64,000 nt of DNA from positions 186,001 through 250,000 of the forward strand of contig NZ_QWET01000006.1 of assembly GCF_003573545.1 (NCBI RefSeq), given 5' to 3'. This stretch comes from Mariniphaga sediminis (GTDB lineage: Bacteria; Bacteroidota; Bacteroidia; Bacteroidales; Prolixibacteraceae). Below, one piece after another: positions 8,008-18,259 of the stretch. Below the pieces are notes generated by a model that was not told where the DNA came from, did not search any database, and worked only from the letters and a program-made list of their open reading frames with translations. Within the stretch, counting starts at the first letter, position 1, and each line of letters begins with the position of its first letter. The position numbers and the translations under genes are program-made.

Positions 8008-9525
8008 CTAGTTTAAGCACTCAAGATATTTATGATATTCTTTTTTCCCAAACCAGGGAGCTCCCACTTTATTAAAAAAACGAACCTTTTTTAATAAATA
8101 TTCCTCGCTGGGTTTTTCAAAATATGAGATAATAATTCCAATTAAAATGATTGCCGGGCAAATTATAACATAATAAAAAAACATCCAGTCGTTCAAATCA
8201 TATCCACTGGTTTGATTGATTACGAGTAACAAACCAAACCCAGAAACAATTGAAATAACAGTTGTAATCCAAACAGCCTTTTCTCCGGTTTTCCACCATA
8301 AAAATCCCCCTAGTGCAGGAAAAAATAGTGATGCCATAATAATATTTCCGACAAAAAGTGTATTAATAACCTGATCAACAATTGTTATAGAAACAATTAT
8401 TGTAAATAGTGCTATAGACAATGTCATGATGCGTGAAAAACGTAATAATTTTTTTTCTGTAGCATCGGGATGCATTATGCGTTTATAAATATCATTTGAC
8501 GTAATGGATACAATATTGTTCCAGATTGTTCCCATAGTAGTCTGTCCGATTGCAATTATTACAGCCAGCAAAAGTCCACTAATTCCTACCGGAAGCCAAT
8601 TGTTTATTGCCATGGCCAAAGCTAATTGAGGATCTGTCAAATCAGGAAATCCAACCTTTACATATGCTGCTACCTGAATTGAAAAGGCATAAACAAAAAC
8701 TATCAATACTGCTCCTATTCCCATACTTGCATAGGCTACTTTTTCATTTTTAGCAGCAGTCATAAGTTGCGCATACCAGGGAGATTGCATATAAATTAAA
8801 AACAATAAAAAATAAGTTGAAAGGATAAAACTAAAAGGCAATTGAGGATCATTCCACATGCCAACCGGATTTATACTAAGATATTTCTCCTCAAAAACCT
8901 GTTCTATTCCTCCTAAACTAATCGCATGCTCCCTTGTAAAATACCACATTAGAGGCAAGGCAACAAGTGTTAAAATAAAAGATAAGGTATTTGTATGAGC
9001 AACAGCAGTAAGTCCCCCAATAACACTGAATATAAGCACAGTAATTGATATAATTATGACAGTAGTCGTTAATGATATTCCCAGACTGGAAGCAAAAATA
9101 AGTCCGACAGCCCTCAGATACGCGGGAGAAAAAAACAGAAGCAGAATTACAATCATAAAGGTGGCTAATAATCTAAAGCTTTTATTATACCTGATTTCAA
9201 ACAACTCAATTATTGAAGTTGCATTAATCCTTTTCCACCTTTTGGCAACAATGAAAGTATAGGCCATAAAACCGATAAATGAAGCAAGTAATATTAACTG
9301 TGAATAAAACCCAGCCTTATAACCGAAACTGGAAAAACCGACCATGGTGGCCGTATTAAATTCGGTCATAACTATGGTTGAAATAAGAACAAATAAGCCG
9401 AGGCTCCTACCCGCTACCAAAAAATCTGCACTATCATGCACATTTCTTGACTTCCAAATGCCATAAAAGATAATGACTACAATATAGCTTATTACTATTA
9501 CTAAATCTATCGAACTTATATTCAT
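8008..9525 (-). CDS. Sodium:solute symporter (SSS family)
   Basis: 505 residues with about 13 hydrophobic helices. The start (MNISSIDLVIVISYIVVIIFYGIWKSRNV), DFLVAGRSLG and FSSFGYKAGFYSQ are typical of the SSS family (TC 2.A.21), which takes up sugars, sialic acids, amino acids or other solutes with Na+. The hydrophilic C-terminal tail ends KKEYHKYLECLN. Normal length, no disruption. It follows the GH42-like gene of locus A by 454 bp on the same strand, so it may bring in the monosaccharide released there, but the gap leaves open a separate transcript. Substrate cannot be read from the sequence. Confidence 0.92.
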   Translation of the reverse strand: MNISSIDLVIVISYIVVIIFYGIWKSRNVHDSADFLVAGRSLGLFVLISTIVMTEFNTATMVGFSSFGYKAGFYSQLILLASFIGFMAYTFIVAKRWKRINATSIIELFEIRYNKSFRLLATFMIVILLLFFSPAYLRAVGLIFASSLGISLTTTVIIISITVLIFSVIGGLTAVAHTNTLSFILTLVALPLMWYFTREHAISLGGIEQVFEEKYLSINPVGMWNDPQLPFSFILSTYFLLFLIYMQSPWYAQLMTAAKNEKVAYASMGIGAVLIVFVYAFSIQVAAYVKVGFPDLTDPQLALAMAINNWLPVGISGLLLAVIIAIGQTTMGTIWNNIVSITSNDIYKRIMHPDATEKKLLRFSRIMTLSIALFTIIVSITIVDQVINTLFVGNIIMASLFFPALGGFLWWKTGEKAVWITTVISIVSGFGLLLVINQTSGYDLNDWMFFYYVIICPAIILIGIIISYFEKPSEEYLLKKVRFFNKVGAPWFGKKEYHKYLECLN

Positions 9526-9979
9526 GGTTTTTTTAATTTAGAATCATTTGATTTATTTATATCAGTAGTTTTTAGTTGTTTTTTATTCAAAATTTCTGGT
9601 AATGTCCTTTCCTAAAACAGCTTAACAGATTTAACTTTTATTTCTGAAAGCTGTACATGTTTATTCTGTATTTACTGGGCTACAAAACTATTTTATTTTT
9701 TATTCCTGCAAATTCTTTCCTGTGTTTATTTAACTCCTGCCGATGATTACATTTTTCTGAGACATGCGGATTTAAGGCAAAAGCTAGAGGTAGAAGGGGT
9801 ATATTTTACAACAAGGGAAGCCACTAAAAAAACAATACCAATTCTGGATTGGCATTGTCTGAAATCAGTTCTTAGTAATAATTGTAAAAGGGTCCAGCTA
9901 TAAAATAGCCAAACCCTCGATATCTTTTTACTCTCTTTGTGAAACAGTTCTATTTTCTTTTTTTTTGAAAAAATCCTGA
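9526..9979. other. Intergenic spacer upstream of the symporter
   Basis: A 454-bp A+T-rich gap between the GH42-like gene and the symporter. It must hold the symporter promoter if that gene is not read through from locus A, but I see no clear TTTG/TAnnTTTG pair. The only notable content is a short open stretch on the + strand (9721-9903), listed separately. Confidence 0.5.
9721..9903 (+). pseudogene. Possible coding remnant
   Basis: A + strand frame of 60 codons reads DDYIFLRHADLRQKLEVEGV, then a stretch with YFTTREATKK and IPILDWHCLKSVL, and stops at TAA 9901-9903. The composition looks protein-like, unlike the A+T-rich DNA around it, but there is no ATG start and the frame upstream decays. 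It could be the tail of a lost gene from an insertion or rearrangement, or chance. I do not recognise the family. Confidence 0.2.
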
Positions 9980-12073
9980 TTAATCACAAATTTTCAGAAT
10001 GGCAGGTTTCATTATGTCTAATTGCAAATTGATCCTGTAACCACTTTTCAACTTTTCGTATTTAGTTTTTTCCCATGTACCTTCTTCATTTAAACATTCA
10101 ACATTTTTACCTTCCCACTCAGGAGCAACTTTCAAAGAAAAGGAATTGAAGGTATCTGAGGAGAGATTAGTTAACGTTACTATTGCATAATTTGCTGAAC
10201 GAGATTTATTAACAATACAAAATACATTTGGCAAATCCTTCACAAAAACAGGCAAAGACTCATTAGCCAACCATTCGATGGTTTGGCACATTAATTCTTT
10301 CTTTTTATAGTTAAACATGCCGGAAGACCTATTATTTGCATTAAGTGCAGTAACAGCGATCCTACCTCCCTGACTATTCTGAAATCGATACATGGCAGGC
10401 ATAACTTTTTTCTCTTCCCCATCCAAAAAATCGGTAATAATCTCAGCGTTCTTTGCGGGTTTCAAGACAAAGAATAAACCACTTTCAGTACCAGCAGGAG
10501 CATGAATATTATTGTACATCAAGTCACCTTCAATATTAAGAAAGTCAGATGTGTCGCGTATCCCTTCATAACAAAAATTGGCTTCTTTACCTGTGGATAC
10601 CCTTTCTGCTCCAATAAGTTTTCCCCAGCCTTTTTCATATAACGAATAGGCTGCTTCTCCGTCCATCATTACATTTCCGGTAAGTAATCTTTCTATTTCT
10701 TCATCATCCATCATATCGGTCATGTTCCCGGATATAAACCTGACATTCCCGTTTTTTGACGTGTAAGGAATACCCAAACGACCCAAAACAGAAACCCACC
10801 GTGCTCCGGAATCAGTATGCGGACGTCCTGAACCGGCATACGGGTTAACAATATGGGCGAAAGGTTTATGAACAACTTCAACTCCGGTTACGTCACAATT
10901 ACTGACTGCCCTCTTCAAAGCATTTAATCGTTTAGTTTCAGAATGATACATTTTCAAATATCCCTCTTCCTCCGTTGGGTTATCCAGGTATTGGGTGGGA
11001 TAAAACAATAAATCATCAAACCCATAAGATATTGTAGCAGTTATTAAACTTTTCATTTTTGCCGCAGACATAAAAAAGCGGTTGTGGGGATATGTATCTG
11101 ATTCGTGAAAACATTCAAAACTATCCGGTAAATGCTGTTTGCTGTATAAAGCGTGAAAAACATTATCCGGTAATGACTGTGCATGATCAGAGCCATAACT
11201 TGTACCATAAAGCCTTACAGAAGGCCGGGTATTTCCGGCAAATGCCTGAGTCACGGCTTCTGTAAAATCGCCATCGAAATCAGTCATGCCCGATTGGCAC
11301 AACATAATTCGTGTTTCCGGGGCTATCTCGTCTATTTTTTTTCGAATCAGGCTCGCAAGATTTGAGAGTGAATCACGGGATAGTTCAGCCCATGCCTGGC
11401 GTAGTTTTATACTTTCCGGTGTAACTTGTTGAAATATTTCAAACAACTCCTCTCTGGAGTAATATTTATTTTGCCTTTTAGCAAACTCAGCCAAATGTAA
11501 AGGACAAAAACAACCAAATTGAACTTCAGGAGGCTGGTGGCTCAATTCATAATCATCCTCAAACTGCACCATAAAAGGATTACTCATTTTCACCACAGTT
11601 GCTACATTCTCACTGAAATCTTCCATATATTTTGGGTCGATTGGGCAAAGCGAAATCGAAGATATTTTTCCTGACAAATCCGTAATATACTGGAAAGGCG
11701 CTCCTGAACCAGATCGAAGAGAAGGTGCACACCACCACCCAACTTCAATATCATAAGATGAGAGTTGCTGCTTTACATATAAAACTTTCTCCCCTATTTG
11801 CCGGTAAACTTGCGATGCAGGATAGCCGAAAAGTCTTACATGCTCCATGGGATCGGTCAATAAAAATCGCCGTAACCCAAACCTCTTTTTTATCTCTATC
11901 ATTTGAGATAGCATCTCTTCTTTTCGGTTCATAAAAAAATTGAATGGGACAATAGGATCAATTCCGCCAGTTAATTCCCTGCCGCTTGTATATTCCCCTT
12001 GCGCAAACACACTTCCTGAAGCCAAATAAGCTGAGCCCAGGGCAGATATTTTAATAAAATCTTTTCTTTTCAT
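9980..12073 (-). CDS. Secreted putative glycoside hydrolase, GH42-like TIM barrel
   Basis: 697 residues. The leader MKRKDFIKISALGSAYLASGSVFAQ is Tat-like (KRKDF) and common on Bacteroidota periplasmic enzymes. Residues about 35-400 look like a TIM barrel: VGWWCAPSL, MVQFEDDYELSHQPP (acidic, on a likely active-site strand), FGCFCPLHLAEFAKR, ECFHESDTYPHNRFF. The Cys-containing CFCPLHLAEF segment resembles GH42-type barrels. The C-terminal third holds an amidotransferase-like region and a final beta-sandwich (YAIVTLTNLSSDTFNSFSLKVAPEWEGKNVECLN). The exact CAZy family is not certain. It follows an SGNH hydrolase in locus A with a 142-bp gap. Confidence 0.6.
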   Translation of the reverse strand: MKRKDFIKISALGSAYLASGSVFAQGEYTSGRELTGGIDPIVPFNFFMNRKEEMLSQMIEIKKRFGLRRFLLTDPMEHVRLFGYPASQVYRQIGEKVLYVKQQLSSYDIEVGWWCAPSLRSGSGAPFQYITDLSGKISSISLCPIDPKYMEDFSENVATVVKMSNPFMVQFEDDYELSHQPPEVQFGCFCPLHLAEFAKRQNKYYSREELFEIFQQVTPESIKLRQAWAELSRDSLSNLASLIRKKIDEIAPETRIMLCQSGMTDFDGDFTEAVTQAFAGNTRPSVRLYGTSYGSDHAQSLPDNVFHALYSKQHLPDSFECFHESDTYPHNRFFMSAAKMKSLITATISYGFDDLLFYPTQYLDNPTEEEGYLKMYHSETKRLNALKRAVSNCDVTGVEVVHKPFAHIVNPYAGSGRPHTDSGARWVSVLGRLGIPYTSKNGNVRFISGNMTDMMDDEEIERLLTGNVMMDGEAAYSLYEKGWGKLIGAERVSTGKEANFCYEGIRDTSDFLNIEGDLMYNNIHAPAGTESGLFFVLKPAKNAEIITDFLDGEEKKVMPAMYRFQNSQGGRIAVTALNANNRSSGMFNYKKKELMCQTIEWLANESLPVFVKDLPNVFCIVNKSRSANYAIVTLTNLSSDTFNSFSLKVAPEWEGKNVECLNEEGTWEKTKYEKLKSGYRINLQLDIMKPAILKICD

Positions 12074-12215
12074 TTATTAATTATATTATTAATTTTTAAT
12101 GGGTTATAAGTATGAATGGATAAATAATATCCTTAGCTTTAGTCTTTTACAATTTTCCTGTTTTCTTAAACATTCCATTGTAAAGGCAGAGTTATTGACA
12201 GTATACTGTTTCTAA

Positions 12216-12947
12216 TCATTCTTTTACATCGCTTTCTATTAATTTTTTCCAAATTAAATATCCTTGCCCTTTCAAATGTAGCCCGTCAAAAGAAAGCTCC
12301 ATGTTGAGATTGCCATCTGGATTTAAAAAACTATCGAATAGATTAATATATTTTGCTGACTTTTTATCTGCTATTTTTTTCAAATTATTGTTTAAGACTA
12401 TTATAGAATCATTATTTCGCTCCGGATGGTTGTTTGTTGGCAAGACACTCTGAATATAGATTTTTGTTTTTGGAGTGGATTTGTTAATTCTGTTAATAAT
12501 CTTCTCGTAATTTGCACAAATCTCTGATATCCTAATATTTAATGCCAAATCGTTTGTACCAATACTAAGAAATATTTTATCCGGATTAGATTCAGTTATT
12601 TCTGTTAATCGTTCTAAGAGTCCTTCAGTATTATCACCTCCAATCCCCCTATTCTTAATTTTGGGATTAGAAAATAATTCAGCCCATTCGCAACCAAAAG
12701 TTATGCTGTTCCCGACAAAAACAATTTCATTTGAGTCATTGGGTAATATGTCATAAAGAGATTTTGTTTCTTTCCAATGCTGGTATTTTTTATAATACCA
12801 GTATGGCTTTTCAGATAATAAATCTGGCTTTTCTGATCGAAATTTGTTTTTTAAATATGGACTCCCGCCTTTTTTATATATTTCATAACTAAACAGGATT
12901 AAAAAACTGATGTTTAATATAATTGAAAACGCTAAAATTTTTTTCAT
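12216..12947 (-). CDS. SGNH/GDSL-type hydrolase, membrane-anchored or secreted
   Basis: 243 residues with an N-terminal hydrophobic segment (ILAFSIILNISFLILFSYEIY) that is a signal anchor or signal peptide. Block I is FVGNSITFG (catalytic Ser near residue 80), block II RGIGGDNTEG (Gly), block III SIGTNDLA (Asn), block V FDGLHLKGQGY (Asp and His). All catalytic positions are present. In polysaccharide loci such proteins are usually carbohydrate esterases removing acetyl groups. It sits between SusD and the GH42-like protein of locus A, on the same strand. Confidence 0.88.
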   Translation of the reverse strand: MKKILAFSIILNISFLILFSYEIYKKGGSPYLKNKFRSEKPDLLSEKPYWYYKKYQHWKETKSLYDILPNDSNEIVFVGNSITFGCEWAELFSNPKIKNRGIGGDNTEGLLERLTEITESNPDKIFLSIGTNDLALNIRISEICANYEKIINRINKSTPKTKIYIQSVLPTNNHPERNNDSIIVLNNNLKKIADKKSAKYINLFDSFLNPDGNLNMELSFDGLHLKGQGYLIWKKLIESDVKE

Positions 12948-13035
12948 ATTCTATAATACATTTGTTTTTACAATTACCGCCAACAGCATTATACCGGAAG
13001 CATTAAGGCTCATCTGAAAAATTAATTGTAATAAT

Positions 13036-13086
13036 ACCCCAAGTAGAAATTGCAACTAATAAATAAATATCTATCCTACTTGGGGT
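13036..13086 (-). promoter_or_regulatory. Hairpin between SusD and downstream genes of locus A
   Basis: ACCCCAAGTAG (13036-13046) pairs with CTACTTGGGGT (13076-13086), an 11-bp perfect stem with a 29-base loop. It lies about 60 bp after the SusD stop and about 90 bp before the SGNH hydrolase start. No U-run follows, so it is more likely an attenuator or RNA-processing/stability element that lets susCD mRNA outlast the rest than a full terminator. Confidence 0.45.
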
Positions 13087-13149
13087 GTTAAAACTGATCT
13101 GAAGAATCAATTAACTAATCTGTATTTAACTGACATTTTTTTACAATCG

Positions 13150-14793
13150 TCAATATCCTGGATTTTGTTCCAGTTTAGGATTTCTGTCAATGGCAGATTG
13201 TGGTATTGGCAAGAGGTAGTTTTTGGACGGATCAAAAGTCACCTCTCCTTCAGCAGCAGGAACTCTTGTATAAGTTAATTCACCATCTACCTCTTCAATA
13301 AGCATTGCATGGAATGTACCGTTAAGTTTTTCTTCTGCCATTTTCAGACGTAATAAATCGCGCCAACGTTTATTTTCAAAGGCCAGTTCCACCCTTCTTT
13401 CCTGATGGATGGCTGCCCTCATTTCATCCTGAGACAGGCCTTCTGCCAATGGAGGCAGCTCAGACCTTTCCCTGACACTATTAATGGCCTCATAAACTGA
13501 CAGATCAGGCCCTACTGCTTCATTCTGAGCTTCAGCGTAGCTTAATAACACTTCCCCATATCTGAAAATAATAAAATCAGCACTGCTTAAGTTATTTCTT
13601 CCGGCAACAGCATATTTAGGATTCATTCCTTTCTTTAAATAATATCCTGTCCCTGTTGCTTCGTTCACAGCACTTAAATCTATTTCATTCCCGCTGCCAA
13701 CTCCTTTTCTCGTGTATATTATATCGCCATTCCATTCTCCTCCATCAAAAACAATAGATTGATAAAAACGTTTTTCACGATTTGCATACGGGTTCTGAGG
13801 ATTATAACCAGATTCCGGATCATAAATCAGCAAACCATTTGCCATAAAATACTCATCAACAACTTCCTGAGTAGGATTCAACAATCCCCATCCTGTCATA
13901 GAGCCATTCGACATTCTGGTTCCACGCAGTCCTTCATGGCTACTTGCTAATCCTGTACCCCCTAAGTGATGTTTTGCAAAGATTGTTTCAACATTCCCAT
14001 TATTTTCTTCGAAAAACATGGTGTTGTAATCCGGGAATAACTCATAGATTCCCAGATCCATAATTCTTTTATATGTTGCTGCTGCCGATGCCCATCTGTT
14101 CAATTCATTATTTGTATTATACAAAGGGCTGGCCCAAAACAATTCGCAATAACCTTTCAACGCCAAAGCTGCCCCCTTGGTCGCCCTTCCTTCAGACGAT
14201 TCCAACGGAAGATCACCGACAATTGCTTCACATTCATCAATAATGAATTGAAATGTTTCTGCTGCGCTATTCCGTGGCCTGAATATTTCATCTCCCTGTT
14301 CCTGATAATTCAGGACATTGGTTATAATAGGGAGTCCTCCGTGAGCCGTACTCATCCACATATAGAAATATGCCCTCAAAAACCTGGCCTCTGCCAAACG
14401 TTTAACCTTCCAGTTTTCGTCAAATTCCCTTTCATTGACTTTTTCAATAAATAAATTACATTTTCTCACAGAAGAATAACTTCCCCAGAAATGCTGGACA
14501 TTATCAGGATTATACGCCGCATGAGCGTATATTGTCCAACTGTATAGCCCTGAAACCCCATTCAATGCATCGTCACTCCAATTCTCTTCAGCGTCGAATT
14601 GAGTATAATAACTGGATATACCCGAATATGCATTATTTAAGAACAAGTCAGCCGTTGACTCATTTACCCAAAGTGTTTCATCGCTTACAGATGATTTTGG
14701 AGTAAGATCAAGGGATTCGTCGCATGATGACATGAGAAGCACCACAAATAAACATATAGTTAAATGATAATATGTATGGAATAAAATTTTCAT
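13150..14793 (-). CDS. SusD/RagB-family outer-membrane glycan-binding lipoprotein (locus A)
   Basis: 547 residues. The signal peptide ends in a lipobox, VLLMSSC, so the protein is lipid-anchored at the outer membrane. The body has SusD-type features: helical repeats with FLRAYFYMWMSTAHGGLPI, GAALALKGYCELFWASPLYN, and the C-terminal SusD box NSVRERSELPPL, HQERRVELAFENKRWRDLLRL and PIPQSAIDRNPKLEQNPGY. It forms the lid of the TonB-dependent importer encoded 18 bp upstream. The substrate cannot be inferred from the sequence. Confidence 0.96.
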   Translation of the reverse strand: MKILFHTYYHLTICLFVVLLMSSCDESLDLTPKSSVSDETLWVNESTADLFLNNAYSGISSYYTQFDAEENWSDDALNGVSGLYSWTIYAHAAYNPDNVQHFWGSYSSVRKCNLFIEKVNEREFDENWKVKRLAEARFLRAYFYMWMSTAHGGLPIITNVLNYQEQGDEIFRPRNSAAETFQFIIDECEAIVGDLPLESSEGRATKGAALALKGYCELFWASPLYNTNNELNRWASAAATYKRIMDLGIYELFPDYNTMFFEENNGNVETIFAKHHLGGTGLASSHEGLRGTRMSNGSMTGWGLLNPTQEVVDEYFMANGLLIYDPESGYNPQNPYANREKRFYQSIVFDGGEWNGDIIYTRKGVGSGNEIDLSAVNEATGTGYYLKKGMNPKYAVAGRNNLSSADFIIFRYGEVLLSYAEAQNEAVGPDLSVYEAINSVRERSELPPLAEGLSQDEMRAAIHQERRVELAFENKRWRDLLRLKMAEEKLNGTFHAMLIEEVDGELTYTRVPAAEGEVTFDPSKNYLLPIPQSAIDRNPKLEQNPGY

Positions 14794-14811
14794 AATAATC
14801 TAGTTTATAAG

Positions 14812-17800
14812 TTAAAATGTTAGATTAACGCCTATTGAAACCACTTTCTGTTGCGGATAGGTATTCCCCCTGTTGTATTCTATCTCAGGGTCAATATTTT
14901 TAAGTTTTGTCCAGGTAAACAGGTTTGTTCCTGATAAATATACAGTCGCATTGGATATTCCTATCCGATTAGAAAAAGTAGGAGGCACTGCATAGGACAG
15001 AGTAATATTTTTTAGCCTGAAATAACTAACATCGTATACCCAGTGAGAAGATCTTTGAATATTATTAGCAACGGGACTTGGAGTAATTCTGGGATTCCGT
15101 GCATTGGTATTTTCAGGAGTCCAGTAATCAAAATTTGACTTATAAGCTGACATCCCGTTATGAAATGGCCAAACAGCTTCTTTTTCGAAATAGAAATCGA
15201 CAATTCCTGTACCCTGAAAAAACAGGTCAAGTCCAATATTTTTATATTTGATTTCCGGAGAAATGCCGTAGATTATTCCAGGGGTAGAAGGATTTCCAAT
15301 CACAACTTCATCCGTTCCATCAATTTTACCATCATTATTCGCATCTTTATAACGTATATCTCCCGGATAAACTTTACCCCAGGGTTGTGTGGCTATTTCC
15401 GGTTTCAGGTTACCTTCAGAATCAAAATCATTGGATTGAAAATACCCTATCGATTCGTATCCGAATAGAGTACCCAGTGGTCTGCCTGTCCTTTTTCGGT
15501 TAGGGTTATTATATGTAGCATCTGATTCAAATACTTCCAGTAACTTATTTTTTGCATAGGTAAAAGATCCGGATAGAGTAAAATTAAAATCTTTAAATAA
15601 ATCATAATTTAATTCCCCTAAGAATTCAATTCCCTGGTTCTGCATGACTCCGGCATTCACCTGGCTTAATCCAATGCCATACTCGTAAGGCGTTATTATA
15701 GTAGGAGAGACAAGCATATTTGACCTTTTTTCAAAAAAGTAATCTGCTTCCATTTTTATCCTACCTTCATTAACTGCTAATTCTATCCCTATATTTGTTT
15801 TTTTAGCCCGTTCCCAGGTAATATCCTTATTGGGTTCTGCGTTTTCTCTGGCAACAGAAACCCCACTGCCTCCAAAAACATAACCAGGTCCGTAAATATT
15901 ATACAATGACATGTACTGGTATGGTACCCCTGCCAGTGCTCCAACTTCACCATAAGAAGCCTTTAATTTCAGATTATATAACCAGGATAAGTTTTGAAGG
16001 AATTCTTCTTCTGAAATCCGCCATCCTGCAGAGAATGCAGGGAAGAAACCAAATCTTTTCCCGGGAGCAAAATAATAATGTCCATCATAACGCCCGGTGA
16101 TTTCTAACAGATATTTCCCGCTAAAATCATAGTTCAACCGATAAACCAAACCTACTTGCTTTGCTTCGTCAGAAATGCCGCCAGTTGCCATATCATCATT
16201 TGAAGAACTCCCCATATTTATTTCATCAATAAATACATCATAATTCTTTCGGTAGGCACGCAAACTGGCTGACTTGTTTTTTTTAGCCTCAATAACGCCA
16301 AGCAGTCCAATTTTATGTTTTCCAATTTGTTTATTATAATCCAATTTTGCCTGATAAGTTAACTGCTCATATTGATTCCATGTTTGATCCAGTATTGGTT
16401 TTTTATCGCCAAAAATTCCTTCAGTAATAACATATGGTGTTTGGGACGTATTAATTGTTGCCAAACGGACAGGTGTTTCCCATATTTTATTATTGACCCA
16501 ACTTGGATCGTATGCCATAAGCCCGGTTAATTTCAGACCAGGTATAAATGGAACATCCTGCTCAATTGACAATTGTGTAAAAACGGTTGAATACTTTCTT
16601 TGATCGTAACCACTGCTGGAAAGAGCTGCTGATGCATGTGCCCCGGCCATTCCATTGCTGTACCATAAAGGACCAAGTCCCATATGCGCATATTTTATCA
16701 GTTCGAAGATCCTATCGGTACTCCAGCTAGGTAAATCTGAAGGAGGGCGCGAAGCTTCTTTGATACTCCCATTAACTCTCAATGCGACATTGGTTGTATG
16801 TGTTACCTTAGCATCAATATTCATTGCCAGATTATATTGATTGGCATTAGCTGAAACATATTTTGTTTGCCACATTCCATCCTGGTACATATATCCAATG
16901 CTTGCGTAGTAATTTATACTTTCATTACCACCAGAGAATTCAATATTATGTTTTGTTAATGGTGAATTACTCTTAATTAATCCGCCATAAAGATCATTAT
17001 AAGGAGGAAATGCATCGGGATCAGAACCATCTTTAAGTTTTTGGAGGACTTCATCACTATATGGTTTGGATTGCCCAATATTTAGTGCTCCCTCATTTTT
17101 CAAAATAGCATATTCATAACTGTTTACCTGATCAGGTAGCACTGTGGGATTTTGAAAGCCTATATAGCCATGGTATGTTAAAGTTGGCTTACCCCCCATC
17201 CCACTTTTTGTTGTAACTAAAATAACTCCATTTGCTCCTGCCACTCCGTATGGCGCCACTGCTGCAGCATCTTTCAAGACAGTTATTGATTTAATATTAT
17301 TGGGATCCAGTTGTTGGAAACTTCTTGGAACACCATCGACTACTAATAAAGGAGATGTTGAACCGGTAGTAGAAATTCCCCGAATATTAATTCTGGCACC
17401 ATCCCTTCCCGGTTCTCCTGAATTTTGTTTAGTGATAACACCAGTTAATCGTCCTCCAATACCTGCACTTAAATCGGTTACCGGAATATTTGTTAACTCT
17501 TCGCCTTCTATCGCTGCAACTGAAGATGTTAAGGATGTTTTTTTCTGTGTGCCATACCCAATTGCAACAACTTCCTCAATACCAATAGCATCAGCAACCA
17601 TCGTTACATCAATGGTGATCCTGTTTAGCACTTCCACTTCCTGCGTCCGCATCCCCACAAAAGAGAACACCAACACAGCATCTTCCGGAATACTAGTTAT
17701 TGAGTATTCCCCAACACCATTGGTAACCGTTCCCTGCGTGGTACCTTTAACCACAACGGTTACACCGGGTAGGGGCTGGCCGCCGGTGTCAGTAACTTTA

Positions 17801-18213
17801 CCGGTAATTTTGAGATTTTGTTTTGCAAATTCGTTAGCAATCTGACCTTCATTTTTTTCCAGAATTAAAATATAGCGGTCATAAATTTCATACTCGAACC
17901 CTTTATTTTTCAAGAGATAATCCAAAACCTCTGAAATAGATGCATTATTCACTTTAATTGAAAGATTCGACAGGCTTTCAATTTCATCACTTTTATAGAA
18001 AAAATAGAACTCTGTTTTTTCTTCAATCTTGGTCAGTATCGACTTAAGAGCAGCATTTTTCATGCTCAGGTCAAAACGGGTGACCTGAGAGTAGGATTCT
18101 GATGCACTGGCAGAAATAAGCCCTACGAGAATAAATACCCAAACAAATTTCATCATCAGCAATAATTTACGCCATTGCCATACCCGGCAACAAGCCATGT
18201 CATTTTTTTTCAT
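14812..18213 (-). CDS. SusC/RagA TonB-dependent transporter with STN domain (locus A)
   Basis: 1133 residues. Signal peptide around 17-43, then an STN (secretin/TonB N-terminal) signalling domain at about 45-115 (FDLSMKNAALKSILTKIEEK), a carboxypeptidase-regulatory-like domain at about 130-210 (ITGKVTDTGGQPLPGVTVVVKG), the SusC plug with VVAIGYGTQKKTSLTSSVA and the GINIRG-type motif (ARINIRGISTTGS), and a beta-barrel ending VVSIGVNLTF. The STN domain marks it as a signalling transporter that would contact the FecR encoded upstream. With SusD it forms a SusCD complex importing oligosaccharides. Confidence 0.97.
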   Translation of the reverse strand: MKKNDMACCRVWQWRKLLLMMKFVWVFILVGLISASASESYSQVTRFDLSMKNAALKSILTKIEEKTEFYFFYKSDEIESLSNLSIKVNNASISEVLDYLLKNKGFEYEIYDRYILILEKNEGQIANEFAKQNLKITGKVTDTGGQPLPGVTVVVKGTTQGTVTNGVGEYSITSIPEDAVLVFSFVGMRTQEVEVLNRITIDVTMVADAIGIEEVVAIGYGTQKKTSLTSSVAAIEGEELTNIPVTDLSAGIGGRLTGVITKQNSGEPGRDGARINIRGISTTGSTSPLLVVDGVPRSFQQLDPNNIKSITVLKDAAAVAPYGVAGANGVILVTTKSGMGGKPTLTYHGYIGFQNPTVLPDQVNSYEYAILKNEGALNIGQSKPYSDEVLQKLKDGSDPDAFPPYNDLYGGLIKSNSPLTKHNIEFSGGNESINYYASIGYMYQDGMWQTKYVSANANQYNLAMNIDAKVTHTTNVALRVNGSIKEASRPPSDLPSWSTDRIFELIKYAHMGLGPLWYSNGMAGAHASAALSSSGYDQRKYSTVFTQLSIEQDVPFIPGLKLTGLMAYDPSWVNNKIWETPVRLATINTSQTPYVITEGIFGDKKPILDQTWNQYEQLTYQAKLDYNKQIGKHKIGLLGVIEAKKNKSASLRAYRKNYDVFIDEINMGSSSNDDMATGGISDEAKQVGLVYRLNYDFSGKYLLEITGRYDGHYYFAPGKRFGFFPAFSAGWRISEEEFLQNLSWLYNLKLKASYGEVGALAGVPYQYMSLYNIYGPGYVFGGSGVSVARENAEPNKDITWERAKKTNIGIELAVNEGRIKMEADYFFEKRSNMLVSPTIITPYEYGIGLSQVNAGVMQNQGIEFLGELNYDLFKDFNFTLSGSFTYAKNKLLEVFESDATYNNPNRKRTGRPLGTLFGYESIGYFQSNDFDSEGNLKPEIATQPWGKVYPGDIRYKDANNDGKIDGTDEVVIGNPSTPGIIYGISPEIKYKNIGLDLFFQGTGIVDFYFEKEAVWPFHNGMSAYKSNFDYWTPENTNARNPRITPSPVANNIQRSSHWVYDVSYFRLKNITLSYAVPPTFSNRIGISNATVYLSGTNLFTWTKLKNIDPEIEYNRGNTYPQQKVVSIGVNLTF

Positions 18214-18259
18214 AAATTTGAAATGTTTTTAATAATTTAAATAGTTGTTAAACTCATTG

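Noticed and set aside
17300-17845. 181-codon + strand frame inside the locus A susC
   Set aside because: Antisense shadow of the plug and carboxypeptidase-regulatory region, whose Gly/Thr/Val-rich coding keeps the opposite frame open. The SusC reading is clearly real.
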